Made by a program: the position numbers and the translations under genes. The notes under the pieces are model-generated. The model was not told the origin of the DNA and did not search any database. It worked only from the letters and a program-made list of their open reading frames with translations. Shown one piece after another: positions 1 to 11,130 of a stretch of DNA of 64,000 nt. The stretch lies in the NCBI GenBank assembly GCA_032358165.1, contig JAALGY010000011.1:1116001-1180000 (forward strand). The letters run 5' to 3'. The DNA comes from Diplosphaera chodatii (lineage: Eukaryota > Chlorophyta > Trebouxiophyceae > Prasiolales > Stichococcaceae). The first letter of the stretch is position 1; every line of letters starts with the position of its first letter.

Positions 1-2802
1 CAAGACCCACAGCGCCGGCTGCCGGCTCGGTGTGCGCCACCAGGGACTTGGCTGCCGCCAACTCCAATGGCATGGCTGTGAAGGGTGGACACAGAAGCAG
101 TCTCCATAGGTGCGTCACATGGAAAGTGGCTAAGAAAGCATACGGCAGGACAATCAGTGCAAGTAGTGTGCATTTGGTGCAAAACGGTGTAACATATCAG
201 TCCATGTTCTCTGCATGCATGCTGGGGGCACATCCTGATGGTGGTGACTTGACAGCTGCGCATCGCTGCACAGATTGCAGGTCTTCAAACAAGTGGATGT
301 ACATGCTATTGCATGTACATACACCTATTGTGCTGCAACCTGGAATCTGGATTGAGAACTAGGAATGTTGGCCACAGGTCGTCTGCACAAGGCCAACTGC
401 ACACAATGCGCTTCTGATACATGCCCATTATTATCAGGCTGGTGGTGAAACACCTGCAGATTGCCCATGCTTGCACAAGATACATGCAGGTAGTTTGCAG
501 AATGAGCAACACACCAGCTGCAAAGGCGGCTTCAGCAGGCGGCTGCAGCACCGCGAAAGCGGCGCCCACTTCGATGGGGTCGCCCAGCGAGGTGCCAGTG
601 CCGTGCATCTCCAGTGCGCTGATCGTGCTGGGGTCGACCTCCCCAGCCTGTAAAGCTGCCCGAATCACCTAAAATACAGCAAGATGAAGGCTCGTGTTAC
701 CGCTCATAGAGGTTCGCCCTGCGATCAATGTGCATAGTCGACATGCATCTGCAGCTGTCTCAGCCAGAGACATGGTGTCATTGCATGCTGCTGCACCTGC
801 TGCTGGGAGGGGCCGTTGGGCGCAGTCAGGCTGCTGGACCGCCCGTCCTGGTTGACGGCTGTGCCGTGGATGACCACAGCGTTCTCGGCTGTGGCGTCGC
901 CCTGGGACAGCATGCCGTCCAGGACCTGCTCCTCCACAGCCTCCAGCAGATGCACCTGCAAAACATCTCAAATCGAGTAGGCGCCAGCCTTCTCATGGTC
1001 AAGTCAATGCACACAGATTTGTGCGGATGTAGGCTGATGTAGCATTTCTTAGCAAGTCGTGCATACGAATGTTTGGGATGATGCCAGAATGGTTGGAATG
1101 GTCAGTCCCATTCCAATCAATGCTAATACTGTGACCAGCATGTTGCAAACATGCCAGACGAGCATCCAGCTGGCCACTGAGCATCTTCCCAACCCCATGG
1201 CTACTGCATAAAGCACAGTTCACACATTTGCATAATGTTCAAGCAACTCTATACACATTCCCAGATATGGGCATCCTGCACAGACGGTTCATATCGTACC
1301 ACGCAGGCCTCGCCGCGGGCGTAGCCATCCGCTGACGAGTCCAGCGTCTTGCAGCGGCCGTCCTGCGTCAGCATGCCGGCCTTTGCCAGCACCGCAGTCG
1401 TCTCGGCGCGCATCGTCAGGTTCACGCCGGCCGCCAGGGCCCTGCAGATGAGTGCTGATTGTGGCTTCGAAGACGTGCATCATGCAGGGGTCCATCACAA
1501 AGCTATTGTATGGCTGCCCCGTGCCACTAGAGCATCAGATCCAGTTGCGCAGTAAGTGTGCACCTCGGGCAGGCAGTCGACAGGAAGCTGGTGGCAGAGA
1601 CATGAGCGCCGACCAGCGATGACGAGCACGCGGTGTCAATGGACACTGAGGGGCCCTTCAGCCCCAGCGTGAAGCTTATGCGCCCACACACCACGCTGCA
1701 GCAAGGATTCCCTGACGATTTTCAGATGATCCTGGCGGCTGCCATAGTGTAATGTTTGATTGCGTGTGTCAATGTCTCAGTTTGATGCACGATATGGCAA
1801 CAGACTGCTGACTGTGTATAGTTGCAGAACAACCAACTGCTGTGGCATGCTCGACCTCTGCAACGCAGCTGATTGGCAGATGTCCTACCAGCAGTCGTGA
1901 CACACAGTCATTCATGCCACAGATGTCATCTGTCAAGCAACAAGGCAAGTCTGCAATGGAGAGCCTTTCGTTGTGTAGTGCAGCTTGCCTCAGGGTTCCA
2001 GATGTTGCAGAGAAGGCCGTCATGCCAAACTGTGCGTAGTTGAGGTAGTACTCTGTATATGAGATGCCCACCGCCACGCTGACATTCTTTTCGTGGTCGC
2101 CTGCAATGCGACAGTGGTGGTCAATGCGGCAGTGCAGCGGTGCGCAAAATGTCCTGCATGCACATGGAAACATGTGGACGGCAGACATATAGTACCGTCT
2201 TGCTGCACCTTGCAGGTCGCGAGGCAAGCAGCCCTGCATTGCCGTGTGCGAGGCTTCCAGGAGAAGACGCTGTTGTGCGTCCATTGCCGCCGCTTCCGGC
2301 ACAGCCACACCAAAGAATGCAGCGTCAAACATCTCCGCATTCTGCACAAAGCTGCCAAAGCGCTTGTTGGGCTGTAGCGTCTCACCCCAGCCGACATCCA
2401 CGTCCCACCTGCAGTACAGGCAGAGAAGTTGCCGGCCCAAAGGCAGACATGCATGACCTTACACACCTTGCAGCAGCTGCACTGCTCGAGGTTCTTTACA
2501 AGTCGCAGGCAGACTGCAGCGAAGAGTGCCAAAAAGGATGTGCGTACGCACGCTCCAGTGTGGCCTGGCATATTCGATGTGCAGCGCAGCGCGCACCTGG
2601 ACGGCGGCACTGGCACACAGGCGTCGCCGCAGGCGGCCGCCGGCGGCAGCTGCTGCGCTGTGTTGGTGAGAAGAATGTGAACCGCTGGCCCGGCAGGGGC
2701 TGCGGCGAGGGGTGCCTCCAGCAGCACCGCATCGGTTTCATCCTCGCTGCTGGTCTCCAGAAACTCGTCAAAGTCGCTGTCGTCCAAACCATAGCCAGCC
2801 AT
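1..2802 (-). CDS. Type I polyketide synthase, N-terminal ketosynthase region (3' part beyond left edge)
   Basis: The ATG is at 2802-2800. Exons read on the minus strand are 2802-2597, one starting at 2408, then blocks at about 2100-1990, 1720-1567, 1450-1300, 960-790, 668-511 and 75-1. Joined, they give a beta-ketoacyl synthase domain. The active-site cysteine lies in [12 protein letters not shown], the first histidine in [16 protein letters not shown] and the second in [13 protein letters not shown] at the very edge, so the Cys-His-His triad is complete. A short acidic leader ([14 protein letters not shown]) precedes the domain. Large modular PKSs are known in green algae, so acyltransferase and other modules are expected to the left, but this is inference. 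One intron appears to use a GC donor after FSATSGTL. An exon further upstream may belong to this gene (see 2985-3075). Confidence 0.88.
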
Positions 2803-3428
2803 GATGCCTGAAACCCAGCTGGAAACTCAGCTGGGGTGCTGCTCAGGATTGCCGCTGCGGCTGTGCTGCGGCTGTGCCTGCGGCTCGGTCACGATAAGGC
2901 CGCCGACATGAGGCCTGTGTATGTCTGACGCCGGCTTTGCTTGTTTGTGGTTGGCGTCAGGTTCCTCGGCAGTTTCTGGCCCACCTGGAGGATTTTCGAC
3001 ACCTTGTCAGCGAGTTCGGGACGGTCTGATGGCCCAGGCTTCGAGATGCCCAACTGATCGCGCAGTGCGACTGCGTGCGCTAGATGCAATCCTTAGGTAG
3101 CATCACAATGTAGCCTCTTGCAGGTACGAGGTGGCGACCCGGCCAGGCACGCATAGCGGGCGGCTTTTAGACTTCAGGCAGGCATGTGCATGGCTGAGTA
3201 GCCGGAGGAAACACATCGATTGGCGGCTTATATGTGGTCATGCTTCATCTCAGTCTCCTGTGTATGTTAAGATGCTTGCCTGACCCTTTTCGGGGTGCAT
3301 TCTATGTTGGACGCTGGCAAGCTGGACGGCGTAAACTGATCTTCATCGCGCCTTGGAAGGCTGTCGACACTGCACATGGCCTAGCATTGATACAGATGGT
3401 GAGTTCATGCTGGATGGAAGGCTGCTAA
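2803..3428. other. Upstream region of the PKS gene; one weak candidate exon
   Basis: No confident gene. On the minus strand, 3075-2985 reads ALRDQLGISKPGPSDR... and ends ...KVSKILQ followed by GTGGGC, a possible donor. It could be an upstream exon of the PKS or of a separate short gene, but I found no phase-compatible join to the PKS ATG exon. The rest holds only short shadow frames. Confidence 0.3.
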
Positions 3429-3438
3429 GTCCCACGAG
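3429..3438 (+). promoter_or_regulatory. USE-like motif of RNA polymerase III/snRNA promoters (weak)
   Basis: The sequence GTCCCACGAG shares its first seven bases with the plant upstream sequence element (RTCCCACATCG) that drives snRNA and telomerase RNA genes. Spacing to the TATA-like CTATAGAG at 3541-3548 is about 100 bp, longer than the usual plant arrangement. The match may be chance. Confidence 0.2.
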
Positions 3439-3569
3439 GCCGTGCCTTTGTGTCGAGGGTAGGTGCGCAGCCCGTCGCGGTCACTGCCCGCTGGCCCGGG
3501 GTGTCGTTTCGGCGGGCAACCCGCTCGGAAGCTTGCCTACCTATAGAGCGAGGCGTCCCAGCTGCCCCG

Positions 3570-3860
3570 AGCAGCGCGGAGCCCCGGCCGAACTGCTGAA
3601 CATCCGTTTTGCGCATCCTAGACTGTTGGATGCTAAACCCTACTGAACTTGCGCAGTCTTCAGGCTATGCGGACTTTCACACTTTCTCACGAGCGCAAGT
3701 AGGAGGACCCCTGCCAACAGCAAGTTGCAAAATGCGGTCGTTCGACACGGTGCAGTGATCTCAGAGGCAGTTTGCAGCGGCGATCGGCAGGCTGCGGCGG
3801 CAAAGTTGCGTGCAAGCCCTTGGGTGCCAACGTTTGTGCAGCTTGCGACACTGCTCTTTT
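3570..3860 (+). ncRNA. Candidate structured RNA, possibly telomerase RNA (speculative)
   Basis: This non-coding interval carries CTAAACCCTA at 3633-3642, a 10-nt permuted copy of the plant-type telomere complement (one and a half TTTAGGG repeats), as a telomerase template would need. The motif sits between two helices. A 6-bp hairpin, GCATCC (3613-3618) with GGATGC (3628-3633), ends at the first template base. An 8-bp helix, ACTTGCGC (3647-3654) with GCGCAAGT (3693-3700), begins four bases after it and closes a 38-nt loop with T-rich stretches. A TTTT run at 3857-3860 could end Pol III transcription, giving a length near plant telomerase RNAs. Against it: a 10-mer match is expected about once by chance in a window this size, another TTTT lies at 3607-3610, and I could not assign the pseudoknot's second helix. 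The 5' end is a guess. Confidence 0.25.
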
Positions 3861-4020
3861 AGTTTGGGTGCTGCTCTGGACGTTGTAAGAGTCAGTAGTT
3901 GCCACACGAGCGGCTTGTTCCTGTATCAGGCTCGTAGTGGCCCGACCCCCCGGTGCAATTCGTGCATCAGCTTGCAACAGGCACACACCTAGCCCTGCAG
4001 CTGGCCCAGCGCGGCAGCCA

Positions 4021-6748
4021 TGTACAACGGCATCGGGCTGCTGACGCCACGGGGCAGTGGCACCAGCGGCTATGTGCAGACCAACAAGTTCAACCTGCGC
4101 GGCGGGCCGCAGTCTGCTGCCGCCTCCCGCCCCGCGGACCTGGCAGCACCTGTCGGCAACGCCAATCGGCAGCCCAACCGGGACATCCTGGAGCACGCCA
4201 AGAAGCGGGAGATTGAGCTGAAGCTGCTGGAGCTGCAGGATGACCTGGAGGATCAAGGGTGAGCCTGCGTATTCTGCCGGTGCAGCGGATTTGCACGTCG
4301 GGCCCTGCATGCGCCCTCCGCCCGTGTGCTTGCACGCTGCTGCGCTCATCACAGACGCTGCAACATGTCAGGAGCTTCATGCAGCTGCCGGTATTGAGAG
4401 GGCCCTGATGCAAGTGACTTTCCTGCTCTGCAGGGTGGACCCGGCCTCCGTCGAGACGCAGGTGGCGGAGCTGAAGGCCAGGCTGCAGGCGGCAGCCTCG
4501 GCGGCAGCTTCAGTGCCCGCTGCGCAGCCGGAGAAGTGAGGCCTACGCTTGTTTGCACTGCAAGCTTGCTGCATATCTGCATGTTGGCAAGGCCAGGTTG
4601 GCTTGCGCTGGTGCCGGCCTCAGGCGTCCAAGCTATCAACGTGATCGTCGCCCATTGCAGGCTGTCGGAAGAGACGCACGAGGTGGCGCAGCGCAAGCTG
4701 CAGCAGATGGCCAAGCTGCGCAGCGCGATGGGGCTGTCGGAGGTGAAGGAGGGCGAGGCCTTCGACCCGGAGGCCATGGCGGCGCGGCGGGAGGGCGAGA
4801 AGGCCGCCCGCCAGGCCGAGCGCGAGCGCCGGGAGGCCGAACGGGAGGTGTGTGGCTACCCGCAGCTGCCTCCAACCGCGAGGCTTGTGGCCCAATGCAT
4901 GGCAGCGGGGCACTTGCGTGTCAGGCCTATCAGCAGAAGTGCCGTGCACAAAGGGGATGTGACTGGTGATTGGAGATTGGTCAGCACACCTGCGCGTCTG
5001 TGCCAGCAGATTGACAGGGGAGCTGACCAGCGGCAGTGTCCTTCCCAACTGCAGGAGCGGGACAGGGCGCGGGAGGCGGAGGCAGCGGAGCGCGCGAAGA
5101 GGCAGGAGGCGGCGGAGGCGCTGCGCCAGGCGGAGCTGGCCGCCCGCCGCGCCCGACTGCAGGACGTAAAGCGCGCCGCCGCCGACCGCGAGGAGGTGGC
5201 CCCGCCTCTGCAGCTTCGTTGTCTCCACTGCTCTTGTCTTTGACGGCAGAGAAGTTGCTGCCCTGGCTGCGTGCTCCGTGTGCATCACGTTGTTGAACAT
5301 ATCCTGGGACAAAGTATGGTGGGCTCCTGATCAGGCATGCCTTGTGTCTTCCATGCTTGCTGGCTGGACATCAGATGCCCAGCAATGCCGGGCTGCAACC
5401 TGCATTGCTACTGTCGTGTTGTAAAAGAACGTCAGTGAATCTCCGCTGACGATGCATCATGGCAGCCTGCTCTGTCCCAGACTAAGCTGTAGCAGCAAGG
5501 TCCAGGCACAGACAGCCTTTGCACGTTCATGCAGGCTGAGCGCAGCGCGCGGCAGAAGTATCGCGAGGGCAGCCCCGCGGGCAGGTCCGCCCGCCGGCGG
5601 CGCTCGGCGTCGCCCGACGACGAGCGGGCCCGCAAGCGCCGCCACCGCTCGGCCAGCAGCGACCGCGAGCCGCCCCCCAAAAAGGCGGGCCAGTCCCCCA
5701 CCCCGGAGCGCTGGGCCCCGCGCTCCGCCTCGCCCGACAGCCCGCGGCCCGGCGCAGCGGAGGCCAAGGCGGCGCCGGCAGACGCGCCGGCAGCTGCCAG
5801 CGTTGAAGCATCGCAGGGCCGCGGCAGACGTGAAAAGGAGGCCCCCTCGAGAGCACCTGCGTCAGACTCGTCGAGCTCCGACTCCGACGACTCTTCATCC
5901 AGCCCCTCGTCCTCCTCGGGGCCGTCTGAGGGCGGCAAGGCGGCGCCGCGCAGCCAGGCAGCGGCGGCGGCGCCCCAGCGCAGCCCGCCACCCCGCAGGC
6001 CGCGGCGCTCGCCGGTGCCCGAGCAGCGCAATGGCGCGGCCGCCAACGGGCGCAGCAGGCGCAGCGGCAGCCCCCGCAGCATTACGCCCCGCGCTGCGCT
6101 GGGCCGTGAGGAGGCCGAGGCCAGCCTGCGCGACAGCAGGAATGCTGACCGCAGCCGCCGCGGCGAGCGCCAGGACAGGTACCCCGGCCGCGACGGCGGC
6201 AGGCACGACAGGTATGCTGGCAGCAGCCGCGGCGGTGACCGCGGCCGCGGCGGCAGCCCCCGCCGCCGTGACGACCGGCGGGACGGCAGGCGGAGTGACA
6301 GGCGGAGCGCCTCCCCGCGGCGCCGCTCGCCGCCCCGCCGCCGGCCGCCCAGCCCTGTCCCACGACGGTCCGACAACCGAAGGTATGTTTCATTCCTGAT
6401 GCCAATGGGCTGCACCTCAATCTAGGCAAATGCCTGAAGTTAGAGAACCACCTTCCAGGGAGGATAGTAAAGCTGCACTGGTTGCTTGGCAGTGACCAGT
6501 GAAGGCATTGAGGTAGTTCACTGAAGATGCGCATGTACCTGACTTGCAGGGGTCGCCGTGAGGAGCCGTCCGATGTTGTGACGGTCCAGCTGCCGGCAAA
6601 GCGGCGTGCGGCTAGCCCCAGCAGCAGCAGCAGTGGCACCTCCGGATCATCGTCCTCGTCTGGCAGCGGCTCCAGCTCGTCTTCCGGGTCCAGCGGCTCA
6701 GACAGCAGCTCCTCTGGCGACAGTCCAGCTCCCCGCGGGCGCCGCTGA
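4021..6748 (+). CDS. CWC21: CWC21/SRRM2-type spliceosome protein (cwf21 domain plus RS tail)
   Basis: Six exons: 4021-4258, 4434-4535, 4661-4847, 5055-5195, 5535-6382 and 6550-6748, with in-frame joins throughout. The N-terminus (MYNGIGLLTPRGSGTSGYVQ) and the following KKREIELKLLELQDDLEDQG form the cwf21 motif, which in yeast Cwc21 and human SRRM2 contacts the spliceosome core (Prp8 and Snu114). A long charged Arg/Glu/Ala coiled-coil region follows, then an Arg-Ser-rich domain in exons 5 and 6 with poly-Ser blocks, typical of SRRM2 relatives. It is nuclear by family. The gene is divergent from the PKS, and its stop is followed 67 nt later by TGTAA. The identification rests on the N-terminal motif; the RS tail is low complexity and its exact exon borders are less certain. 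Confidence 0.88.
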
Positions 6749-6814
6749 ATGACTGGCAGCCTACCGTGGCTGGACAGAGCTGCTAAGGCGGGCATTGGCA
6801 GCAGGCCCCCTCTT

Positions 6815-6819
6815 TGTAA
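6815..6819 (+). terminator. TGTAA polyadenylation signal of the CWC21 gene
   Basis: TGTAA lies 67 nt after the stop codon at 6748. This pentamer is the usual polyadenylation signal in chlorophytes. The rest of 6749-7272 holds no gene I can support; it is the space between two converging genes. Confidence 0.5.
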
Positions 6820-7272
6820 GGAACCTCCAGCAGTATGCTGTCTGTTGAGCTCTTGGTGTGCCAGGCTATAGCTCATTTGGCCACCTATACAGTTTCTGGT
6901 GATGCATGTGCATCGTCCAAGTGAAGTTTGTTCTGAGGTCCTTCTGCCGGTGTAAGGCAACCAAAAGCATCCCTTTCCAATTCGAGCACTGGCAACGAGG
7001 TCATCTCCGATTCGATTCAAACATCATCCAAGGCTCAGCAGTGGACAGATGTCAATGACTAGCGCGTGAAAGCCGTAACAGTGTCTACGTGGCTAGCTAT
7101 GGTCTGCATCTGGTGTCTTCAACCTGTGGCGCAAGGTTGCTGTATATATTGCCACACAGCTGCTGTATGCAACGTGACCCCACTTGCTTTGCCAAGCAAT
7201 TCGCACACTGTTCCTGCGCTTCTGCTGCAGAGGAGTGGTAGTTAGCTGCATGGCTGCTGTGCCGCTTTGCAG

Positions 7273-8720
7273 TTACTTGTCCTTCTTGGCATATGACACA
7301 TCGTCATCGCCCCCCAGCCAGGAAGCAATGTTGGCAGCAGGACTGCTCACATCCTGCAACAGCAGCAGAACAACTCAATACACTTGTCAGTCAGCCAGCT
7401 TCAACGACTGACGCAGAGTCTTAGGGTGTAGCGTCGCGCATGCTAGCACGAGCACCTCCATATGGTTTGCACCTGGCATTGCACCTTGTACGGCGCATAC
7501 TGAAGGCAGTGTGCTCTCAAGGCAGCTCACTCACCTCTTCCCCCTCTTCCTCCTCCTCCTCGTCGCTGTGCTCTGGCGGCGGCGGCGGCGGCGGCGCCTG
7601 GCCCCGGCTGCGCTGGTTCAGCGGCGTGCGGTTCAGCGACACGCCCTCCTTGTCCTTCGTTTTGTCAGGCGGCGGCCTGCACAGCAAAGCAAACACTCGA
7701 AACTTGAAGGGCACCACTCGAACATGGGTTGCAGGTGTGCAGCATGCATCGCGCTGGGGGCCGATCAATGCAATCATGATCATGCTGTGATCCTGTCTTG
7801 GAAGGTATGGACACATGGACTCACCGGCCAGGGTAGTCATAGTCCTCGTCATCCTCAAACAGGAGGGTCGTGGGGTCCAGGTTGGCGATCAGGTTTGATG
7901 CCCACCCGCTGAAAGCACTGCAGCAATGTGCGACACAACCTGAGCGTCTTTGTACTGCACACGATACACGACGGTTCGCCCTGCCGCGCATGGTAGCTTG
8001 CCCTTGATGAACGAGCATTCTTGATGCGTGAGTTGGTTCACACTGAAGTACAGCTCTCACCTGGCGTAGTCCACTGCAGTACGCATGTTCTCCTCCAGTG
8101 TGGTGCTGACCGCGTTGATTGTCTCCGTCCAGGAGTCGTCCGCTGCGTTGCTGCCCATGGTCCTGGGCGGCTGGTCTGACAGGGAGTGCGACTGCAGTGC
8201 AGCACACAGTCATGCTGAGACGCTCCAGCACGGGGGCCAAACTCGAGCTGCCAGCGGTACCAGATGCAGCCTGCATGCGCAGCACCTGCATGGATCGCGC
8301 CAGCAGCGCGTCCCTGCGTATCTGCGCCTCCCGCTCGTCCGGCTGGTGTCTGGAGGCCTGCAGCCAGAATGACGCTAACCGGCGCTCAAGCGGCACTTCG
8401 TGGCCTACTCGGCTGCAGCATATGATCTTGCAGGCAGCCGCCATAGAAACCTCACAAATGATCATTTGAACAGGGTGCAGCTGCTGTCAGGCTGAAGATC
8501 GCAGGAGTGACCCCAAGGTGGAGCAGCAGGTCGTGGATCAGAACCACCATACCTGGGAGCTGCTGGCGCCCTGGCTGCCCTGGCGCGCTGTCATGGCCTC
8601 CAGGGCCTGCTCTGATGGCGCCAGCCTGAAGTCATTTTCCCGCAGCACGCTCCAGACGATGTCCCGTGACAGGATCGGAAATCGGTCTGCCAGCAAGTCC
8701 GCCAGCTCGCTTTGATCCAT
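7273..8720 (-). CDS. CUE-like domain protein with acidic C-terminus, function unknown
   Basis: Starts at the ATG at 8720. Exon 1 (8720-8553) encodes LADLLADRFPILSRDIVWSV followed by LRENDFRLAPSEQALEAM, which resembles a CUE ubiquitin-binding helix bundle: an FP-type motif in helix 1 and a run of Leu/Val contacts in helix 3. Later exons give a charged helix (PDEREAQIRRDALLARSM), SWTETINAVSTTLEENMRTA, then ANLDPTTLLFEDDEDYDYPG, a poly-Pro/poly-Glu segment, and a final exon starting DVSSPAANIASWLGG and ending KKDK before TAA at 7275-7273. The exon 2 to 3 join near 8265-8195 could not be phased with certainty. I do not recognise an orthologue. The CUE call is structural inference; a role in ubiquitin or membrane traffic would be guesswork. 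Confidence 0.6.
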
Positions 8721-9138
8721 ATCTCTGCAGCCTCTACTGAGGCCGCGATCTGGGTGGAGTTAGCAAGCGGGTGCCCCAGCCGCGCGCCCGTGCTGCTGTG
8801 CAGATGCTGTCAGACCGTGTGAGCGGATGTAAACTCAGCACTGCAATGCCGCAACGATGCTGCAGTACGAGGTCTATGAACTGCGACGCACTGCTTGTCA
8901 GCGTTGATCGGTCAGGCTGCCGTGCAGATGCGAACAGCGGTAGTAACAGCACGGAGTGCGACAATGGCCGAATGCAGGGGGCGGAAATAGTGGTCCACAA
9001 CAACGTCAGGCTCTTCCACTTCGGACTTCGCTCACAACGCATTCGTCGTCAGTGAATGAACCCGTCGTGATGTTTGAGAGGTGTCGAGGCGGTTTGATCC
9101 AATAGCAGCTCATAGCGGCCGGCAGGATCGCAGCAGTC
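8721..9138. promoter_or_regulatory. Divergent promoter region between the CUE-like and phosphatase genes
   Basis: The two genes start facing away from each other across 418 bp. I see no coding exon, tRNA or clear TATA box; ORFs here are short and lack splice support. Confidence 0.4.
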
Positions 9139-10656
9139 ATGGGGTACCTTACACTCTCCAGCATTGTAGCCACGATCTCGGTCCTACCAGCGACACTGGC
9201 AGTCTACAGCTACACTAGGCACCACCGGATCCTTGCATACGTGTGCGCGCATACAGCGATCGCAGGTTTCGCTGTTGCCATTGCAGCATCGCCGCAATGT
9301 GCGCCATACACAACCGGCATGCTCGGCAAGGTGGACACTCACTTTTTGCCGGAAATGCGTATTACATCTGGAAATAAAACCCCGACGGCATTCTACACTT
9401 GCCTAGACCATCGACGCACCGCCACTGTGTACACCATTTGCTGCCATGCAGCGAGCGGACGGTAGGATTGCGCCATGGGGTCTGGCCCTCTGGTGGCCAT
9501 ACCACCTAGCGCTTCGCACAAAGCTTGCGCTGCAGCGCCGGCTCACCGAAGAACCGGCATGGAACAAGGTGGCGGATGGCTGGTGCGCAAGGTCCATCAT
9601 TGCAGGGGAAGAACATCTGCACCGATAACCGATAGTTATCCAGTCTCATCGTGCCCACTGGCTTCTTGACCCTGCATGAGAGACGAGCAGTGCCGTCCGG
9701 AACCCACCGCAGGTACCTGGGGAGCTGGGTTGGGGCTCGCCAGCCGCTGCCAGCTGATGCCGGTGCCATTCTAGACCTAACGTGCGAGCTGCCGCTGCGC
9801 CCAAAGTACAGGTCTGCTGCTGCCATGTTGACGCTACAAGCCCTTTTGTTCCTCCAGATGTCCTTGCTGGAGGGTCGATCGAGCAGCATGCGGTTGCTTT
9901 CCTTCGCAGGTCATTGCCATACAACAATGTAGCCAGGTGCTGGGACACACAAGGTGAGTCCAATACATGCTGTCAGAACTGGGAACCAGATGCCGTCACC
10001 TTCTTCATGCCATTGGTTGTGAGGTGCTCATGTCCACTGTGTTCTGTGCAGCGCCGTCAGTGCCGCAGATTGAGGCAGGCGTGCAGTGGGCACTGCAGCA
10101 GAAGCAAGCAGGCAGGCCAGTCTACGTGCACTGCGCACACGGTGAGTCTGAAGCAGTGCATATGCAGCCGCGCAGCAGTCTTTGTGCCTATATCAAGAGA
10201 TCATAACTGATCTGTGAGTGGAAGGATTGTTCAGTGGATAGCACGGCTGAATGCAACACGTGATATCATGTGCAATGCACAGGGCATGGTCGGTCCAATG
10301 TGATGCTGTGTGCGGCGATGGTGGCGGAGGGCACCGCCTCCAGCTTCACCGAGGCGCACAGCATCGTGCGGCGGGCGCGCCCAAAGTACGGTCCAACGGG
10401 CATAGTGTAGACTTTGGCTGTTGTCCTGCTCTGTCCACAGAACCCCAGCATCAGCGTAGCACCAGAGTTGCTGTTCTGCTACAGCGCTGCAATCATGTGG
10501 AGTAGTAAACTCCGTCTGCCGGCTGCACACATGCAGCCCGAACGCCTGCCTGACCACCTGGTGTCATGGCGGTGCAGAGCAAAGCTCAACGCGCGGCAGT
10601 ATCAGGCGCTGGTGGACTGGTCTGCCTGGCGGGCGGGCAGCAGCAAGGACAAGTAG
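9139..10656 (+). CDS. Dual-specificity phosphatase family protein with N-terminal membrane segment
   Basis: Exons after the first: 9452-9582, 9713-9811, 9910-9953, 10052-10141, 10283-10385 and 10578-10656, all phase-consistent. The catalytic loop is VHCAHGHGRS, with the Cys-x5-Arg signature split by an intron after CAHG. Upstream are APWGLALWWPYHLALRTKL, DGWYLGSWVGARQ and ILDLTCELP, and downstream RARPKAKLNARQYQALVDW. This order matches a plant and algal family of membrane-linked DSPs related to bacterial YnbD. Exon 1 (from the ATG at 9139) is hydrophobic, with two likely membrane segments; its donor (near 9244 or 9265) and its phase are uncertain. The protein probably dephosphorylates phosphoproteins or phosphoinositides; the substrate is unknown. 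Confidence 0.82.
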
Positions 10657-11130
10657 TTGCCGCCAAGATGCGTAGCACCGCACACAGGCCGCCCTGTACC
10701 TAACAAATGAGGTCACAGAGAACGGTCACCTGCCAGCTGCTGCTGCAGCCGCAAGCAAGGCTGCATGAGCAAGGCACAGCCCTCACTCCCAATGGCCGGC
10801 GCCCAGCAGCCCTCGCATGTCGGCAAGCACTGCAGGCACGTCAGCCGTGGTGATGGCATGCAAGCCCGTTGAGGCCATGGCTCCTCCTGACGAGATAGTC
10901 TGGATCACTGTACGTTTGCCTGACGCCCGTCCGGGCTCGTGATTTTGCCATGCCTTGGTTCAAGATGGCGTTTGCATGCTTTATACCTCACACGGAGTTG
11001 TCGTAAACCTACGCGGTCTTCCAATGGCGTCACGTTTGGCGGTGGCCACACTCCTTACTTGCACATATACTGCGGGCCATTGCTGTGACGCAGTGCCCTG
11101 TGAAGCGGCCCTGCATGTTAGTCGACCGTC
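10657..11130. other. Intergenic interval upstream of the CNOT4 gene
   Basis: 474 bp between two genes on the same strand. It presumably holds the phosphatase 3' UTR and the CNOT4 promoter. No coding or RNA feature is visible. Confidence 0.4.

Noticed and set aside
3480..3600. GC-rich hairpins (GCCCGC with GCGGGC and others) considered as SRP RNA or RNase P/MRP RNA
   Set aside because: None of the conserved cores of those RNAs (SRP UGUAA and GGAAGG-type loops, RNase P/MRP CR-I and CR-V) could be found.
5432..6415. 327- and 315-codon ORFs overlapping the CWC21 RS domain
   Set aside because: Alternate-frame readings of Arg/Ser-rich repeats; only the plus frame from 5535 continues the cwf21 gene in phase.
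10225..10285. tRNA-like start (TTGTTCAGTGGATAGCACG) resembling a D-arm
   Set aside because: No T-arm/B-box (GGTTCRANTCC) or acceptor pairing follows, and the segment lies inside an intron of the phosphatase gene.
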